A stretch of 64,000 nt of DNA from positions 1-64,000 of the forward strand of contig JAQBPN010000092.1 in assembly GCA_028287505.1 (NCBI GenBank), in the 5' to 3' direction. The notes below the pieces were generated by a model that searched no databases, was not told where the DNA came from, and was given only the letters and a program-made list of their open reading frames with translations. A program made the translations under genes and the position numbers. Positions 7,977 to 16,727 of the stretch are shown one piece after another. The DNA is from Fibrobacterota bacterium (GTDB taxonomy: Bacteria; Fibrobacterota; Fibrobacteria; UBA11236). Every line of letters starts with the position of its first letter. Positions within the stretch are counted from its first letter, which is position 1.

Positions 7977-8129
7977 GAATATGATTGCGTCCTGGTCACA
8001 GGGTGCCTCACACGTCGTGTGCTCGGCAACCAACGCACCCCCCGCTCGAATACAACAGCAGTCGTGGCGCGTCGCTCGCTCCTCGCTCCTCGATTAGTTG
8101 GGTTTTCTACTCGATCAATTTCCGCAGGA
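7977..8129. other. Possible third attC-like site at the right island edge
   Basis: After the operon end lie ATACAAC (8050-8056) and GTTGGGT (8097-8103). The latter matches the attC core GTTRRRY at all seven positions, the former RYYYAAC at six. CGAATACAAC here differs at one base from CGAACACAAC at 2502-2511. A perfect 6-1-6 palindrome, CACACGTCGTGTG, lies at 8010-8022. The internal arms pair less well than in the first two elements, so this is the weakest of the three. Open frames through this stretch look like chance. Confidence 0.35.
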
Positions 8130-8354
8130 TTCCAATCCACCGTTGCCTACAGGAAAAGCAGGCCCGAAATCATAACCAAAACCAGTCGCAGGGAATCAAC
8201 GAACGCCTTCACCCAGTTGAAGCTTTTGCCGGGTCAAAGCGCGGATATATGGAACGTGCGCGGCGAACGCGAGTATCTATTGCCGAATACGGGAATACAT
8301 TTCATCCGTATCCATGGGCGCCAGGAGAGGGTCGTGAAGTTTTTCCGACCTTAA
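8130..8354 (+). pseudogene. Severed 3' end of an exported-protein gene
   Basis: In the frame ending at 8354 the last 45 codons (from about 8217) read like a C-terminal sorting tail: DIWNVRGERE, then TGIHFIRIHG and RVVKFFRP, similar to the tails of other exported proteins in this window. Upstream in the same frame the sequence degenerates into low-quality reading with no start, signal peptide or domain. The simplest view is that an exported-protein gene lost its 5' part where the island inserted or decayed. The exact left limit is not defined. Confidence 0.35.
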
Positions 8355-8423
8355 AGGGAATCGGAATACCTAGTTTTGTGCAAACGTGTCCTAAGCAGGA
8401 CATGCATACAAAGGACATCCCGC

Positions 8424-10337
8424 ATGCCATTCCCCACCCTTCGACTCCTGTCTTGTGCGGCCCTGATTGCCCTCCTTTTCGGAGCCGGAGGCAGCGTCCA
8501 TGCGTCCTGCGACAAATGCCCGGAGCGGCGGGTCACCCTCTACGATTTCGACGTCACCGTTCCCCGGCCGGACAGCTTGGCCGATATGGCGAACTGGTAT
8601 TTCCTGTTCTATGCGGCCCCGGGAGCGGCGTCGGCGATTTTCACTCCGCAATGCGCCCAGTTCATCGATGCCGCTTTTTACCGCGACACTTCCGGCGTCC
8701 CGTCCAAATCGCTCACGGTGGGTATCGATCATCCCAATACGGCCCCTTCGGGGAGCATGAAAGGCATGGACTACCTGCTCACCGGAACCGTCGGTCCGGA
8801 TGGATCGGGATACAAGCTGACCTTGTCCCTGGAGACGGCATGCGACCGGAAGAAGGTGGCGACCGCATCGGGGCATTTCGATCGGGCCGATCAGGCCTCG
8901 ACCGTCGCGGCGGATTTGGCCCGGCAGAAGTTCGTTCCGATCGCGGAGATTATCCGGTCCTATGAGCGGGACGTGCGGAGCGCGGATCCGCAGGTTTCCA
9001 TCGGGGGATACAATGCCAAGCTCACGGTGGATCCCGCGCGCCGCAAGGCATCCATGGGCGAAAAGATTCCCGTCACCTTGACCTTGATCGACTGCGATGG
9101 GGAGCCCTTGGCGGGCAGGACGATTTCCCTGACGGGCGGCGGTAAAGCGGCTCCGCCATCGTCCAACGGGACCTTCGCCGCCGCCGAAGCGACCACGGGG
9201 AGCGATGGCAAGGTGACGGTCGATTTCACGGTGGGCTCCACCAACGGCACCGCCTTGGCCCGGGCCTATTTTTTCCACAAAACCCCTTTCGGCTGCGAAG
9301 CCGTCGCCGTGGATGAGGCCGCCATCGAAGTGGGCGGAAGCGCCGCGTATTACCAGGTCCGGTACGAGTATGAGGAGACCCATATCATGGAGTCCAAGTA
9401 CAAGGAACAGCCCACGCCGACCTGGATCAAAACGACCCGCAAAACCGATTCCCGGCATACCGTCTTTTCCGGTTCCGCGGTGTTCAAGAACACGGCCAAT
9501 GCTTTGGGCGGCAGTCTCGTCGAGTTGGAAGGCGCCGGCCTCGAGGGCGGTTTGATGAACGGTTCCTATGTGCAGTCGATCCATTTCACCGCGAACGAAA
9601 ACTATTCCGACGCCATCGCGACCATCCGGAGCGCCAATTACGAGGATCGGATCACGGAGGGCGCCCCCATCCGATCCGACAGCGCGCTTCCCGATTTCTT
9701 CGTGTCCCTGGACCCGGATGACCTGGGGGAGAGCTCGCAGTTCAGCTTCACGCTTCCCTTCGCCCTTCACGGCACCGTGACCGGCTATGGGTTCGAAGTG
9801 ACCACGGCGAGCGGCAAGGTGTTCGATACCTCGAGTTCGGTCAACGAGACCAATTCCGACGAGACCGTTTTCGGTCCCGAGATAAAAATCATCAACCATT
9901 ATTCGATGAAGGATTCGGCCTTCCACGTCGAGGGCGCGTTGGATACCGCTTGGTCGGCCGAAGGCACGGATACGGAGTTGCACGGGAAGTTCAGTGCGAC
10001 CGTCGCGCCCATCGCCCTGCGGATCAAGCCAGACGGGATATTTCCGATCCGGGCTCCGGCTCTTCGCCGGGGGCGGATCCGGGTTTTGAACAATGGGGCC
10101 TTGATCGCCTGCAGGCTGCAGGACGTGGCTCCGGAGGCGCGCGTGCGGGTCGAACTCCACTCGCTTAAGGGAGCACTCCTATCCGTACTCCACGATGCTC
10201 CCAGAGGCGCGGAGGGGGAAATCACCCTGTCGCTGGATCAGGCCGGGGTCGAGGCGGGGGCGGGGTTGTCGGTGATCGTGTTCCGCGCGGGAGGTTTGCA
10301 AGAGAGCCGGGTCTTGTATCGGAGCGGAAAACAATGA
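8424..10337 (+). CDS. Exported protein with Ig-like domain, function unknown
   Basis: A 637-residue secreted protein. ATG at 8424 is favoured because AAAGGA precedes it and a clear signal peptide follows (hydrophobic core LLSCAALIALLFGAG, cleavage near VHAS). Residues about 35-190 form an alpha/beta domain (TLYDFDVTVPRP…) that could be related to envelope-associated CsgG/TolB-like modules. A Big-1-like immunoglobulin domain follows (about 190-300, GEPLAGRTISLTG and GKVTVDFTVG). The middle is beta-rich and unassigned. The end, SVIVFRAGGLQESRVLYRSG, resembles the C-terminal sorting tails of other exported proteins here. It stands alone between the island and a convergent reductase gene. Only export and the Ig-like fold can be supported. 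Confidence 0.75.
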   Translation: MPFPTLRLLSCAALIALLFGAGGSVHASCDKCPERRVTLYDFDVTVPRPDSLADMANWYFLFYAAPGAASAIFTPQCAQFIDAAFYRDTSGVPSKSLTVGIDHPNTAPSGSMKGMDYLLTGTVGPDGSGYKLTLSLETACDRKKVATASGHFDRADQASTVAADLARQKFVPIAEIIRSYERDVRSADPQVSIGGYNAKLTVDPARRKASMGEKIPVTLTLIDCDGEPLAGRTISLTGGGKAAPPSSNGTFAAAEATTGSDGKVTVDFTVGSTNGTALARAYFFHKTPFGCEAVAVDEAAIEVGGSAAYYQVRYEYEETHIMESKYKEQPTPTWIKTTRKTDSRHTVFSGSAVFKNTANALGGSLVELEGAGLEGGLMNGSYVQSIHFTANENYSDAIATIRSANYEDRITEGAPIRSDSALPDFFVSLDPDDLGESSQFSFTLPFALHGTVTGYGFEVTTASGKVFDTSSSVNETNSDETVFGPEIKIINHYSMKDSAFHVEGALDTAWSAEGTDTELHGKFSATVAPIALRIKPDGIFPIRAPALRRGRIRVLNNGALIACRLQDVAPEARVRVELHSLKGALLSVLHDAPRGAEGEITLSLDQAGVEAGAGLSVIVFRAGGLQESRVLYRSGKQ

Positions 10338-10355
10338 GGACCATAGGCCAGGTGT

Positions 10356-11369
10356 TTACCCTCCTTCACGCTGATGCGCCAACATCCACCCCGGATACTC
10401 CGGCGGAAACTTGCTCACCTCATCCAGCCTCTTCAATTCCGCCCCCGTAAACTTCACCTCCACCGCTTTCAGATTGTCCTCCAACTGATCCGGCTTCTTG
10501 ACCCCCAGGATTACTGAAGTGACCACGGGCTGGTGCAAGAGCCAGGCCAGCGCCAGACGGGCCACGGTGCTCTGCTTCTCCTGGGCCAGCGCCTGCAACA
10601 CATCGATGACGTTGTACGCCCTTTCCTTGTCTATCGGCGGGAAATCGAAGGCCGTGCGCCGGGAGCCGGGGACGCCGTCATTGCCGCGCGTGTACTTGCC
10701 GCTGAGGAATCCCCCGGCCAAGGGACTCCAGACCATCAGTCCCATGTTTTGGTCCTTCAGGACGGGCACGACTTCCCGTTCCAGGTCCCTTCCCGCCAAG
10801 GTATAGTATGCCTGCAGGGAAACGAATTTTGCCTGGCGAGTGTATTTGGAGTAGGCGGCAGCTTTCATGACGTGCCATGCGGCCAGGTTGCTGCATCCGA
10901 TGTATCGGACCTTGCCGGAAGTCACCAGACCGTCCAGAGTGTCGAGAGTGTCTTCCAGGGGCGTCAGCTCATCGTAGCCGTGGATTTGGTAGAGGTCGAT
11001 GAAGTCCATGTTCAGGCGTTTGAGGCTTGCGTCCACCTGGTGCAGGATATGCTTGCGGGAGAGGCCGGCGCCATTGGGCGTATTGTCCGTTTTGCCGCGT
11101 ACCTTGGTGGCGATCACCAAGTCCTCGCGTTTGAGCCCGAGGTTGCGGATGGCCTTGCCCGTTATCTCCTCGGCCAGGCCTTCGGAGTAGACGTTCGCGG
11201 TGTCGATGAAATTGATCCCGGCTTCTATGCCCCGGCGTAGCAATGCGTCCGCTTCCTGCTGTTGCAAGGCCCCGATATTCTTCCACATCCCCTGGCCGCC
11301 GAAGGTCATGGTGCCCAGGCACAGTTCCGAGACTTTGAGGCCGGTGTTTCCCAACAGGTTGTATTTCAT
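10356..11369 (-). CDS. Aldo/keto reductase
   Basis: A 337-residue cytoplasmic NAD(P)H-dependent oxidoreductase of the aldo/keto reductase superfamily. The catalytic tetrad is visible: Asp and Tyr in FIDTANVYSEG, Lys in VIATKVRG and His in YQIHGYD. The C-terminal part has the cofactor-loop pattern ending SVILGVKKPDQLEDNL. The start at 11369 (MKYNLLGNTGLKV) is preferred because family members begin there and GGATGGA lies upstream; a longer frame to 11420 would add 17 residues. The substrate cannot be told. The gene is convergent with the exported-protein gene and divergent from the lipoprotein gene at 11554. Confidence 0.92.
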   Translation of the reverse strand: MKYNLLGNTGLKVSELCLGTMTFGGQGMWKNIGALQQQEADALLRRGIEAGINFIDTANVYSEGLAEEITGKAIRNLGLKREDLVIATKVRGKTDNTPNGAGLSRKHILHQVDASLKRLNMDFIDLYQIHGYDELTPLEDTLDTLDGLVTSGKVRYIGCSNLAAWHVMKAAAYSKYTRQAKFVSLQAYYTLAGRDLEREVVPVLKDQNMGLMVWSPLAGGFLSGKYTRGNDGVPGSRRTAFDFPPIDKERAYNVIDVLQALAQEKQSTVARLALAWLLHQPVVTSVILGVKKPDQLEDNLKAVEVKFTGAELKRLDEVSKFPPEYPGWMLAHQREGG

Positions 11370-11553
11370 GGTGTTCCATCCGGAATAAGGTGGCTGCGCC
11401 GGGACGTTCAATCCGGGCAAGGCTGAAACTATTTATTCCGAGGGAGCGGGGATACAGGGGCGCGAAGGAATCGCCTGCCAAAATGGCGGCAGCTTGCCGG
11501 TTTTTCTGTTATCTTTTTCACATCCGTTTTGCCCGAGTCCCGTGAAAGCCAGC

Positions 11554-13767
11554 ATGAAAAGAATACTACCGTCCCCGGTTTCCATCGGTCTTGTCCTTCT
11601 CGTTCTGTGCGCCCCGGCATTGCTCCCCCTCGGTTGCCTGGGAACCACGGAATCACGAAGCGGGCAAACCATTCCTCCCGGCTGGTATGGCCCTTTGCAC
11701 AGCCAGGCCAAAACCTCTGGAACCTGGTATTCGGGCTACAATTGTTTTCTCTCCGATGGCCATTTCCAATATCTGGAATTGGGTTTCCGGAAAACCGCGG
11801 GAACCACGGTCCTGTTCCAAGCCACGTGGATGAAAGGGACCTGGCGAGCATGGAGCGACACCTTCTTGATTTACCTCGAGGCCAAGGGCGAGTCTTATTC
11901 ACCGGATGGGTTGGGCAAGGGCTGGCAACAGGAAATCGTTTTCACCACCCTTAAGCCCCAAGCCCCCCGGCCCTTGAACTTCAGGTTGGCCGGCGATACC
12001 ATGATCGCGTTCAATAAACCGGCCGCGTACTTTGATTCCACCATCAAAACCGAATTGCCCGCCGGGGTCGAGTTCGATCCTGCCCGGGTTTCGGAAAACC
12101 TGGTCAAGCAGGTGATTCCCGAATTCCCCGAGGATTCCGCGGCGGTATTGGATTTGGACAAGGTCGCGTACCCCGACAGCTCGAACCTGCCCCATCATTA
12201 TGAAATCCTGGACAGCGGGGGCATTCCGCTCGTTCTGGATCGGAATCTTCTTACCCTGCAACCAAAGCGCGACTTCTATGGCGATCTCCAGATTATCGTC
12301 AAGGCTACCGGATCGGATGGTAAGGGTCGAACCGATTCCCTACGCATCAGATTTTTCAACGTAAATGATCTTCCGGTACTGGTGGAAGCGCAAACAGATA
12401 CCGCCATCCATTTCGCGGCTGAACTTACGCTGCCGTGGAGGCGCCATTTCCGGGATCCCGATGACTTTTGGCTGAAAGGCGCATTCGTGGGGGATACCTC
12501 GAGAATCACTGCCGTTTTTTCGGACTCGATGGTCACGCTTAAGGGAAAAGGGAAATTCGGTCCCGTGCCTATCCGCATCGTGGCGAAAGATGCCATTGGC
12601 GCAGGGGATACGCTGGCCTTCACCTTGAACACCAATGGCCCGGCAACTCCGGGAATCCCGCTCGGGCTTCCCATTTGGAGCGACGATGATATGGCGCCAA
12701 ACATCCTCCTTGAGCGAAGCGAACGGAAAACCATGGCCATCTTCACAATCGATAAGATCTATTTCGTCGACAGCCACGGCGCGCTTATCGGTCCAACCAT
12801 ACCTGTTCCCAAAGCCAAGCCTATCGTGGATTTCGGATTCGATAGGAACAGGATTTTCTTCGATGCCGTGTATGGATCCCAAGTGGATACCATGGCCTGG
12901 CTGCAAGTCGATCCGTCCACCCCACTCTTGGCCAAGCGGGCCTTCATCACATATCCAAGCAGCCTCCAGTCGGGAGGGAATTCCTTCGTGCCGGTACGCA
13001 CATCCTTCGATACGCGGGTATTGTTTACCCACCGATCGACTAAGTACGACTCAGGCAAAGCTTATGGCGTGTATTCCATTGCCGCGGCAACCTCGGGAGG
13101 CGCCTTTCAGGAACTTTGCGTGCTGCCCGTTCCCAGGGCGGCGACCATCCGCAAGGTGGTTGAAACCGAGGCCGGATACCTGGTTTTCTGGTACCTCACA
13201 AGTGACGGCCTGGAAGCGATGACGGTGACCGCGGGCGCATTTTCCAAAGAGGGCAACCCGATTGGAGTCCCCGCCGTCTTATCTCCTTATACCCCGGGCA
13301 CGGTCACCGTTCCGGGATTCAAGCGATGCCATAAAATGCTGCTCGATGCTTTCGTGCTCGACGGCCGCATCGAGGTGCTGCACTCGACCGCCAACGGCAC
13401 CGAAGCCGGATTCGGAGGGAAGTTTTCCGATGCCTATATCATGAGGACGGCGTTCGAAAAAGATTTGTTCACCTCTTCCGCGCCCGAAGTCATACTGCCG
13501 GGAACGGTGAAGCCCGGTGATTATGCAGGCGTCTACCCCCTCCATCTGGGACTGCTGGGAGGATCCCGATACCGGATTTATTGGGGACTTTGGGCCGATG
13601 TCTCCGATAACCCGACCATTGGGGCGGTGACCGTCGATGCGGCATCCAAAACCTATTCCGAGCCTGCCGAAACGCCCCCGGGCAAAACCGTGATGGATTT
13701 CCAATTCGCGGATGGTACCGTTTTCAGAGACTCTTACGAGACACGCGCCGGGGGGTATCTCCCTTAG
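11554..13767 (+). CDS. Large lipoprotein with cadherin-like repeats
   Basis: A 737-residue lipoprotein. The ATG at 11554 gives a signal peptide with lipobox LPLGC. Residues about 190-330 hold two tandem beta-sandwich repeats of the cadherin-like/putative-Ig type, with the linker FNVNDLPVL matching the D-x-N-D-x-P calcium-binding pattern. The second half (about 370-730) has repeated beta blades and may form a propeller. No enzyme motif is visible. Attachment to the outer membrane and a structural or carbohydrate-binding role are plausible but inferred. It faces the GH26-like gene, with 28 bp between the stop codons. Confidence 0.75.
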   Translation: MKRILPSPVSIGLVLLVLCAPALLPLGCLGTTESRSGQTIPPGWYGPLHSQAKTSGTWYSGYNCFLSDGHFQYLELGFRKTAGTTVLFQATWMKGTWRAWSDTFLIYLEAKGESYSPDGLGKGWQQEIVFTTLKPQAPRPLNFRLAGDTMIAFNKPAAYFDSTIKTELPAGVEFDPARVSENLVKQVIPEFPEDSAAVLDLDKVAYPDSSNLPHHYEILDSGGIPLVLDRNLLTLQPKRDFYGDLQIIVKATGSDGKGRTDSLRIRFFNVNDLPVLVEAQTDTAIHFAAELTLPWRRHFRDPDDFWLKGAFVGDTSRITAVFSDSMVTLKGKGKFGPVPIRIVAKDAIGAGDTLAFTLNTNGPATPGIPLGLPIWSDDDMAPNILLERSERKTMAIFTIDKIYFVDSHGALIGPTIPVPKAKPIVDFGFDRNRIFFDAVYGSQVDTMAWLQVDPSTPLLAKRAFITYPSSLQSGGNSFVPVRTSFDTRVLFTHRSTKYDSGKAYGVYSIAAATSGGAFQELCVLPVPRAATIRKVVETEAGYLVFWYLTSDGLEAMTVTAGAFSKEGNPIGVPAVLSPYTPGTVTVPGFKRCHKMLLDAFVLDGRIEVLHSTANGTEAGFGGKFSDAYIMRTAFEKDLFTSSAPEVILPGTVKPGDYAGVYPLHLGLLGGSRYRIYWGLWADVSDNPTIGAVTVDAASKTYSEPAETPPGKTVMDFQFADGTVFRDSYETRAGGYLP

Positions 13768-13795
13768 CGCCACGATTCCCATTCCGTGGAAATGA

Positions 13796-14878
13796 CTAGC
13801 CGGGATCGAACAGCCTGGATTGGAAGCGGGAAGACCGGTAGGCGGATTTGATGCTCTCCCCCAGTCCTCGGAGTGAAAAATCCTCCTTCCCGTTCTGGCC
13901 ATTGTAAAGATTGAAGAATTTGATCCTTTGGTCTCCGGCAAGGCTCCCGAGCGATTGGGCATACCAAGCCTCCTTGGCGCCGCTCTCCGTCCGGTTGGTT
14001 CCGAATTCACCGAGCCCGAAAGCCGGGATCAGCGAGTCCCCTTCGGCCCGCCGGGATTCCAGGAAGCGTCCCATCTCATTGTAAAAGTACTCCATGGCCT
14101 GTTCCAGCGTTTGGGTCCGTTTTTCATGGTGTTCATATGCGTCCACGAAAATAAGATCGGCATATCCCGAACCGGGGAAATATTGGAATGGTCTGTTCCA
14201 GGACCGCAATGGAAAATCCTCGGCGTTGGGACAGAAGACCCAAAGCAGATTGCCCGCGCCTTCGCGGATGAAAAGGTCATGGACATGGCGCCAAGCCTGG
14301 ATGAACTTTTCCGGACCATCGGCACTCCCATTCCCATCGGCATCGCCGCCGCCGGCGTAAGGATACCAATCGCCGTTCATTTCATGGGCGTACCGGAACA
14401 GGATGGGAAGATGGAAATCCCGGAGAACCCCGGCCAGGGCCTTGAGCGACGAATCGAATTCACCCCTATTGATCATTGCGATGAAGGTCTTCTGGTACGC
14501 CTTGTCCGGTTCATCATAATCCTTGGGGTCCAAGGTAACGTAAGGAACGCAGCCTTTGGCATGCGCGGCGTCCAGAAATGATTTCAAATGCCCGGGCCTG
14601 CTGGAAAGATCGAAATAGGCGCCGACCGTGGCCGGATACACTCCCGTCTGTTCATGAAACACTTCGACGTTCGAATCCACCTCCCAAGCGTAATTCATGG
14701 AACGGAATGCGAATTGTACTCCCACTACGCCCTTTGCATTGTCCATCGCATAGCTCTCGACGAATGGGTTTTTGGCGTTCCGGAGCAGAGAAAGGTCGAA
14801 GGTGGTAGGAGTGTTATCCGGTTCGTCCGCGGTTTCGAAGAGGCACGAACCGAGTAGGAATGGACAGATCAGGAACAA
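13796..14878 (-). CDS. GH26-like glycoside hydrolase lipoprotein
   Basis: A 360-residue lipoprotein (lipobox LLGSC) with a TIM-barrel glycanase domain similar to family GH26, which includes beta-mannanases. The acid/base glutamate is in RYAHEMNGDWYPY and the candidate nucleophile in GLGEFGTNRTES; both motifs are in the expected order and spacing. Substrate-side aromatics (FQYFPGSGYADL, VDAYEHHEK) are present. Anchored outside the cell, it would cut a mannan-type or related beta-glycan. The next reverse-strand gene, a DUF1080 protein, lies upstream by 62 bp and may share the transcript. Confidence 0.82.
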   Translation of the reverse strand: MFLICPFLLGSCLFETADEPDNTPTTFDLSLLRNAKNPFVESYAMDNAKGVVGVQFAFRSMNYAWEVDSNVEVFHEQTGVYPATVGAYFDLSSRPGHLKSFLDAAHAKGCVPYVTLDPKDYDEPDKAYQKTFIAMINRGEFDSSLKALAGVLRDFHLPILFRYAHEMNGDWYPYAGGGDADGNGSADGPEKFIQAWRHVHDLFIREGAGNLLWVFCPNAEDFPLRSWNRPFQYFPGSGYADLIFVDAYEHHEKRTQTLEQAMEYFYNEMGRFLESRRAEGDSLIPAFGLGEFGTNRTESGAKEAWYAQSLGSLAGDQRIKFFNLYNGQNGKEDFSLRGLGESIKSAYRSSRFQSRLFDPG

Positions 14879-14940
14879 TCCTGCGGCCGGAATTCGGATC
14901 GCCGGTGGAAAACGAAGGGATGGGTCGGGCCGCCGGCGAT

Positions 14941-15987
14941 TCAGAGGAGACTTATCTTCCTGGTTACGGATCCCGATGCCAGGTCCAGCCGCAGCAAATA
15001 GATCCCGGTCCCGAATCCGCCCGGGAACACGGCTTTGCGGCCCGCTTCGGTGAGCGAGGCGCGGACGATGAGCCTTCCATCCAATCCGATCAGCGAGGCG
15101 CTCTTCACGCCGTTATCCGCCAAGGTGAGCGTAATCGTTCCCGCGCCCATGCGCAGCACCGTATAGCCCGTTTTCCCGGGCATCGCATCGTTCCTGATGG
15201 ATACGGGACTGCAAGTCGATAAAGCCGGACTCGCGGGCCCGAAGCAAGGTTTGTCCGTAATCTTGAGATTCTTGATTTGCCACTTGCCTCCGTGATCGCC
15301 TTGCAGACCCAGATAGCCTTCTTCGATATAGCCGCTTTGGCGGTCGCCCGCCACCTTGTTGGTCAGCCGGCTCTCCGCGTACCACTTGCTCCTGTTATAG
15401 GCCTCCCAGAAATCGGGACTGTGATATTTGTAGCCGGTCACCTTGACGCCGTTCGACCAGTGCTCGACGCTGTCCCCAATCACGATTATGCGCGCCTCAT
15501 TCCATAATCCGGTATTATAGGCGTTATAGACAACGGGGTCCGGGGCATAAAGGTCGTATGCCGCTGCCGGATTGTCCTTGCCAAGATACGTGACGTTATT
15601 GATGGTGTATTCGACTCCCGACTGCCAACTGCGATCATATTGGACTGTGGAACGGTACATTATGCCTTGTCCCCCATCCGTTTTGTAGGTCATCCGGAAG
15701 TCGAAGTCCCGGTAGGTTTTGACGGAGCGGAGATCCGTGGCATTGCCCGACGGGAGCCGGATGCAGGCGCAGGCGGAATCCAGGATCCATTTGGCGCTGA
15801 TGCCGGTGTTGGTGGAATCGCCTTTCACATAGTCGGCCCAGTGGGATTGGAAACCGGCCAAGGTGCCGTCGAAAAGGAGTTCATACCCTTGCTGGACTTC
15901 AATGGGAGTCAGAACATTGTCCGCCGCGCGGGCCTGGCCCGATTGCATGGCCGCCAAAGCGATAGCGCATAGAAACGATCTTTTCAT
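14941..15987 (-). CDS. Exported DUF1080 (3-keto-disaccharide hydrolase-like) protein with sorting tail
   Basis: A 348-residue exported protein. ATG at 15987 gives a signal peptide ending QARA. The DUF1080 jelly-roll domain spans about residues 25-235: YELLFDGTLAGF at the start, FRMTYKTDGGQGIMYRST and YTINNVTYLGKDNPAAAY in the middle, GYLGLQGDHGGKWQIKNLKI at the end. DUF1080 proteins bind or hydrolyse glycans, some as 3-keto-disaccharide hydrolases. The last 75 residues form a beta-sandwich sorting tail ending GIYLLRLDLASGSVTRKISLL, as in type IX-secreted proteins. It sits upstream of the GH26-like gene on the same strand, which fits shared glycan use. Confidence 0.85.
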   Translation of the reverse strand: MKRSFLCAIALAAMQSGQARAADNVLTPIEVQQGYELLFDGTLAGFQSHWADYVKGDSTNTGISAKWILDSACACIRLPSGNATDLRSVKTYRDFDFRMTYKTDGGQGIMYRSTVQYDRSWQSGVEYTINNVTYLGKDNPAAAYDLYAPDPVVYNAYNTGLWNEARIIVIGDSVEHWSNGVKVTGYKYHSPDFWEAYNRSKWYAESRLTNKVAGDRQSGYIEEGYLGLQGDHGGKWQIKNLKITDKPCFGPASPALSTCSPVSIRNDAMPGKTGYTVLRMGAGTITLTLADNGVKSASLIGLDGRLIVRASLTEAGRKAVFPGGFGTGIYLLRLDLASGSVTRKISLL

Positions 15988-16257
15988 CAGAGCCCCCACG
16001 GATTTCCGGCATTACGCGTGCCCGCTCCTTGAATGAGCCGGGTCCGATGGTAAGTTACAGCCAATGGTCCAAGGATGTCCTGCGTCCGGGAATGAATACG
16101 TATTCCGCGGGAGAACAATCTTATCAGCGCAAAAGCTTCCGAGTTGCGTTCGATGGAGTGGGCGTGAGGGAGAAATCAATTCCCGGTGGCATACCCTGAC
16201 ACTCAGGTCAAACCTGGAGGGCCCAATGCCGGAATTGTTTCGCTGGAAAAACTGCAA
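15988..16257. other. Intergenic region, no gene seen
   Basis: Between the DUF1080 start and the RRM terminator. It should hold the reverse-strand promoter for the DUF1080 gene. Short open frames on both strands lack coding character or ribosome sites. Confidence 0.5.
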
Positions 16258-16287
16258 GTCTGGCGAAAGGAGGTCCCTCCGCCAGAC
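16251..16287 (-). terminator. Terminator-like hairpin after the RRM gene
   Basis: GTCTGGC (16258-16264) pairs with GCCAGAC (16281-16287), and the inner GGAGG/CCTCC (16269-16280) stacks on it, giving a 12-bp stem with a one-sided bulge. Read on the reverse strand a T-rich run (AGTTTTTCC) follows about 6 bases later. It lies 24 bp after the RRM stop codon. Confidence 0.6.
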
Positions 16288-16311
16288 GTACGTAATGAAG
16301 GAGTCTACCGA

Positions 16312-16620
16312 TTAACGGCCGCGACCGCCGCCGCCGTATCCGCCGCCACCGCCGCCGCCGCCGCTGCGCTGGGGGCGCTCTTCGGCTTCGTTGACCTTGA
16401 GCGCGCGCCCATCGATGTTTTTCCCGTTGAGCTGAGCGATGGCCGCGCTGGCGGCCTGATCGGAGCCCATCGTGATGAAGGCGAAGCCGCGGGGCTGGCC
16501 GGTCTCACGATCGGTGGGAATGGCTATTTCGCGGACTTCGCCGGCAGCCGAGAATTCTTCTTGGAGAGTTTCTTTGGAGGTGTTGAAGGAAAGATTTCCT
16601 ACATATAAACGATTACCCAT
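16312..16620 (-). CDS. Glycine-rich RRM RNA-binding protein
   Basis: A 102-residue single-RRM protein. RNP2 is LYVGNLSF at the N-terminus and RNP1 is RGFAFITM near residue 45, with the aromatic residues that stack on RNA bases in place. The tail after residue 80 is a glycine run with final GYGGGGRGR, coded by a GC-repeat tract. Such proteins bind single-stranded RNA and are often cold-induced chaperones in cyanobacteria and other phyla. Length and layout are normal for the family. It is probably its own transcription unit, closed by the hairpin at 16251-16287. Confidence 0.93.
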   Translation of the reverse strand: MGNRLYVGNLSFNTSKETLQEEFSAAGEVREIAIPTDRETGQPRGFAFITMGSDQAASAAIAQLNGKNIDGRALKVNEAEERPQRSGGGGGGGGYGGGGRGR

Positions 16621-16727
16621 GATTCAACGCTTTCTGTGCTTCCTGCTGAATAGCCGAAGGGGCTGAATATGCAGTCCGTTCGCCGAAGCATCATAGACAT
16701 AGGTAATCGTAGAGGGTTTGGCCATCT

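Noticed and set aside
1283-8354. Insertion sequence or prophage
   Set aside because: No transposase, integrase or phage structural gene is present in the island.
7985-8965. A 326-codon frame overlapping the start of the exported-protein gene
   Set aside because: It overlaps the signal peptide and first domain of the gene at 8424 in another frame and looks like non-coding reading.
16186-16608. Forward-strand frame opposite the RRM gene
   Set aside because: It is the antisense of the glycine-rich tail (an Ala run from GCC repeats). The RRM protein on the reverse strand has clear RNP motifs.
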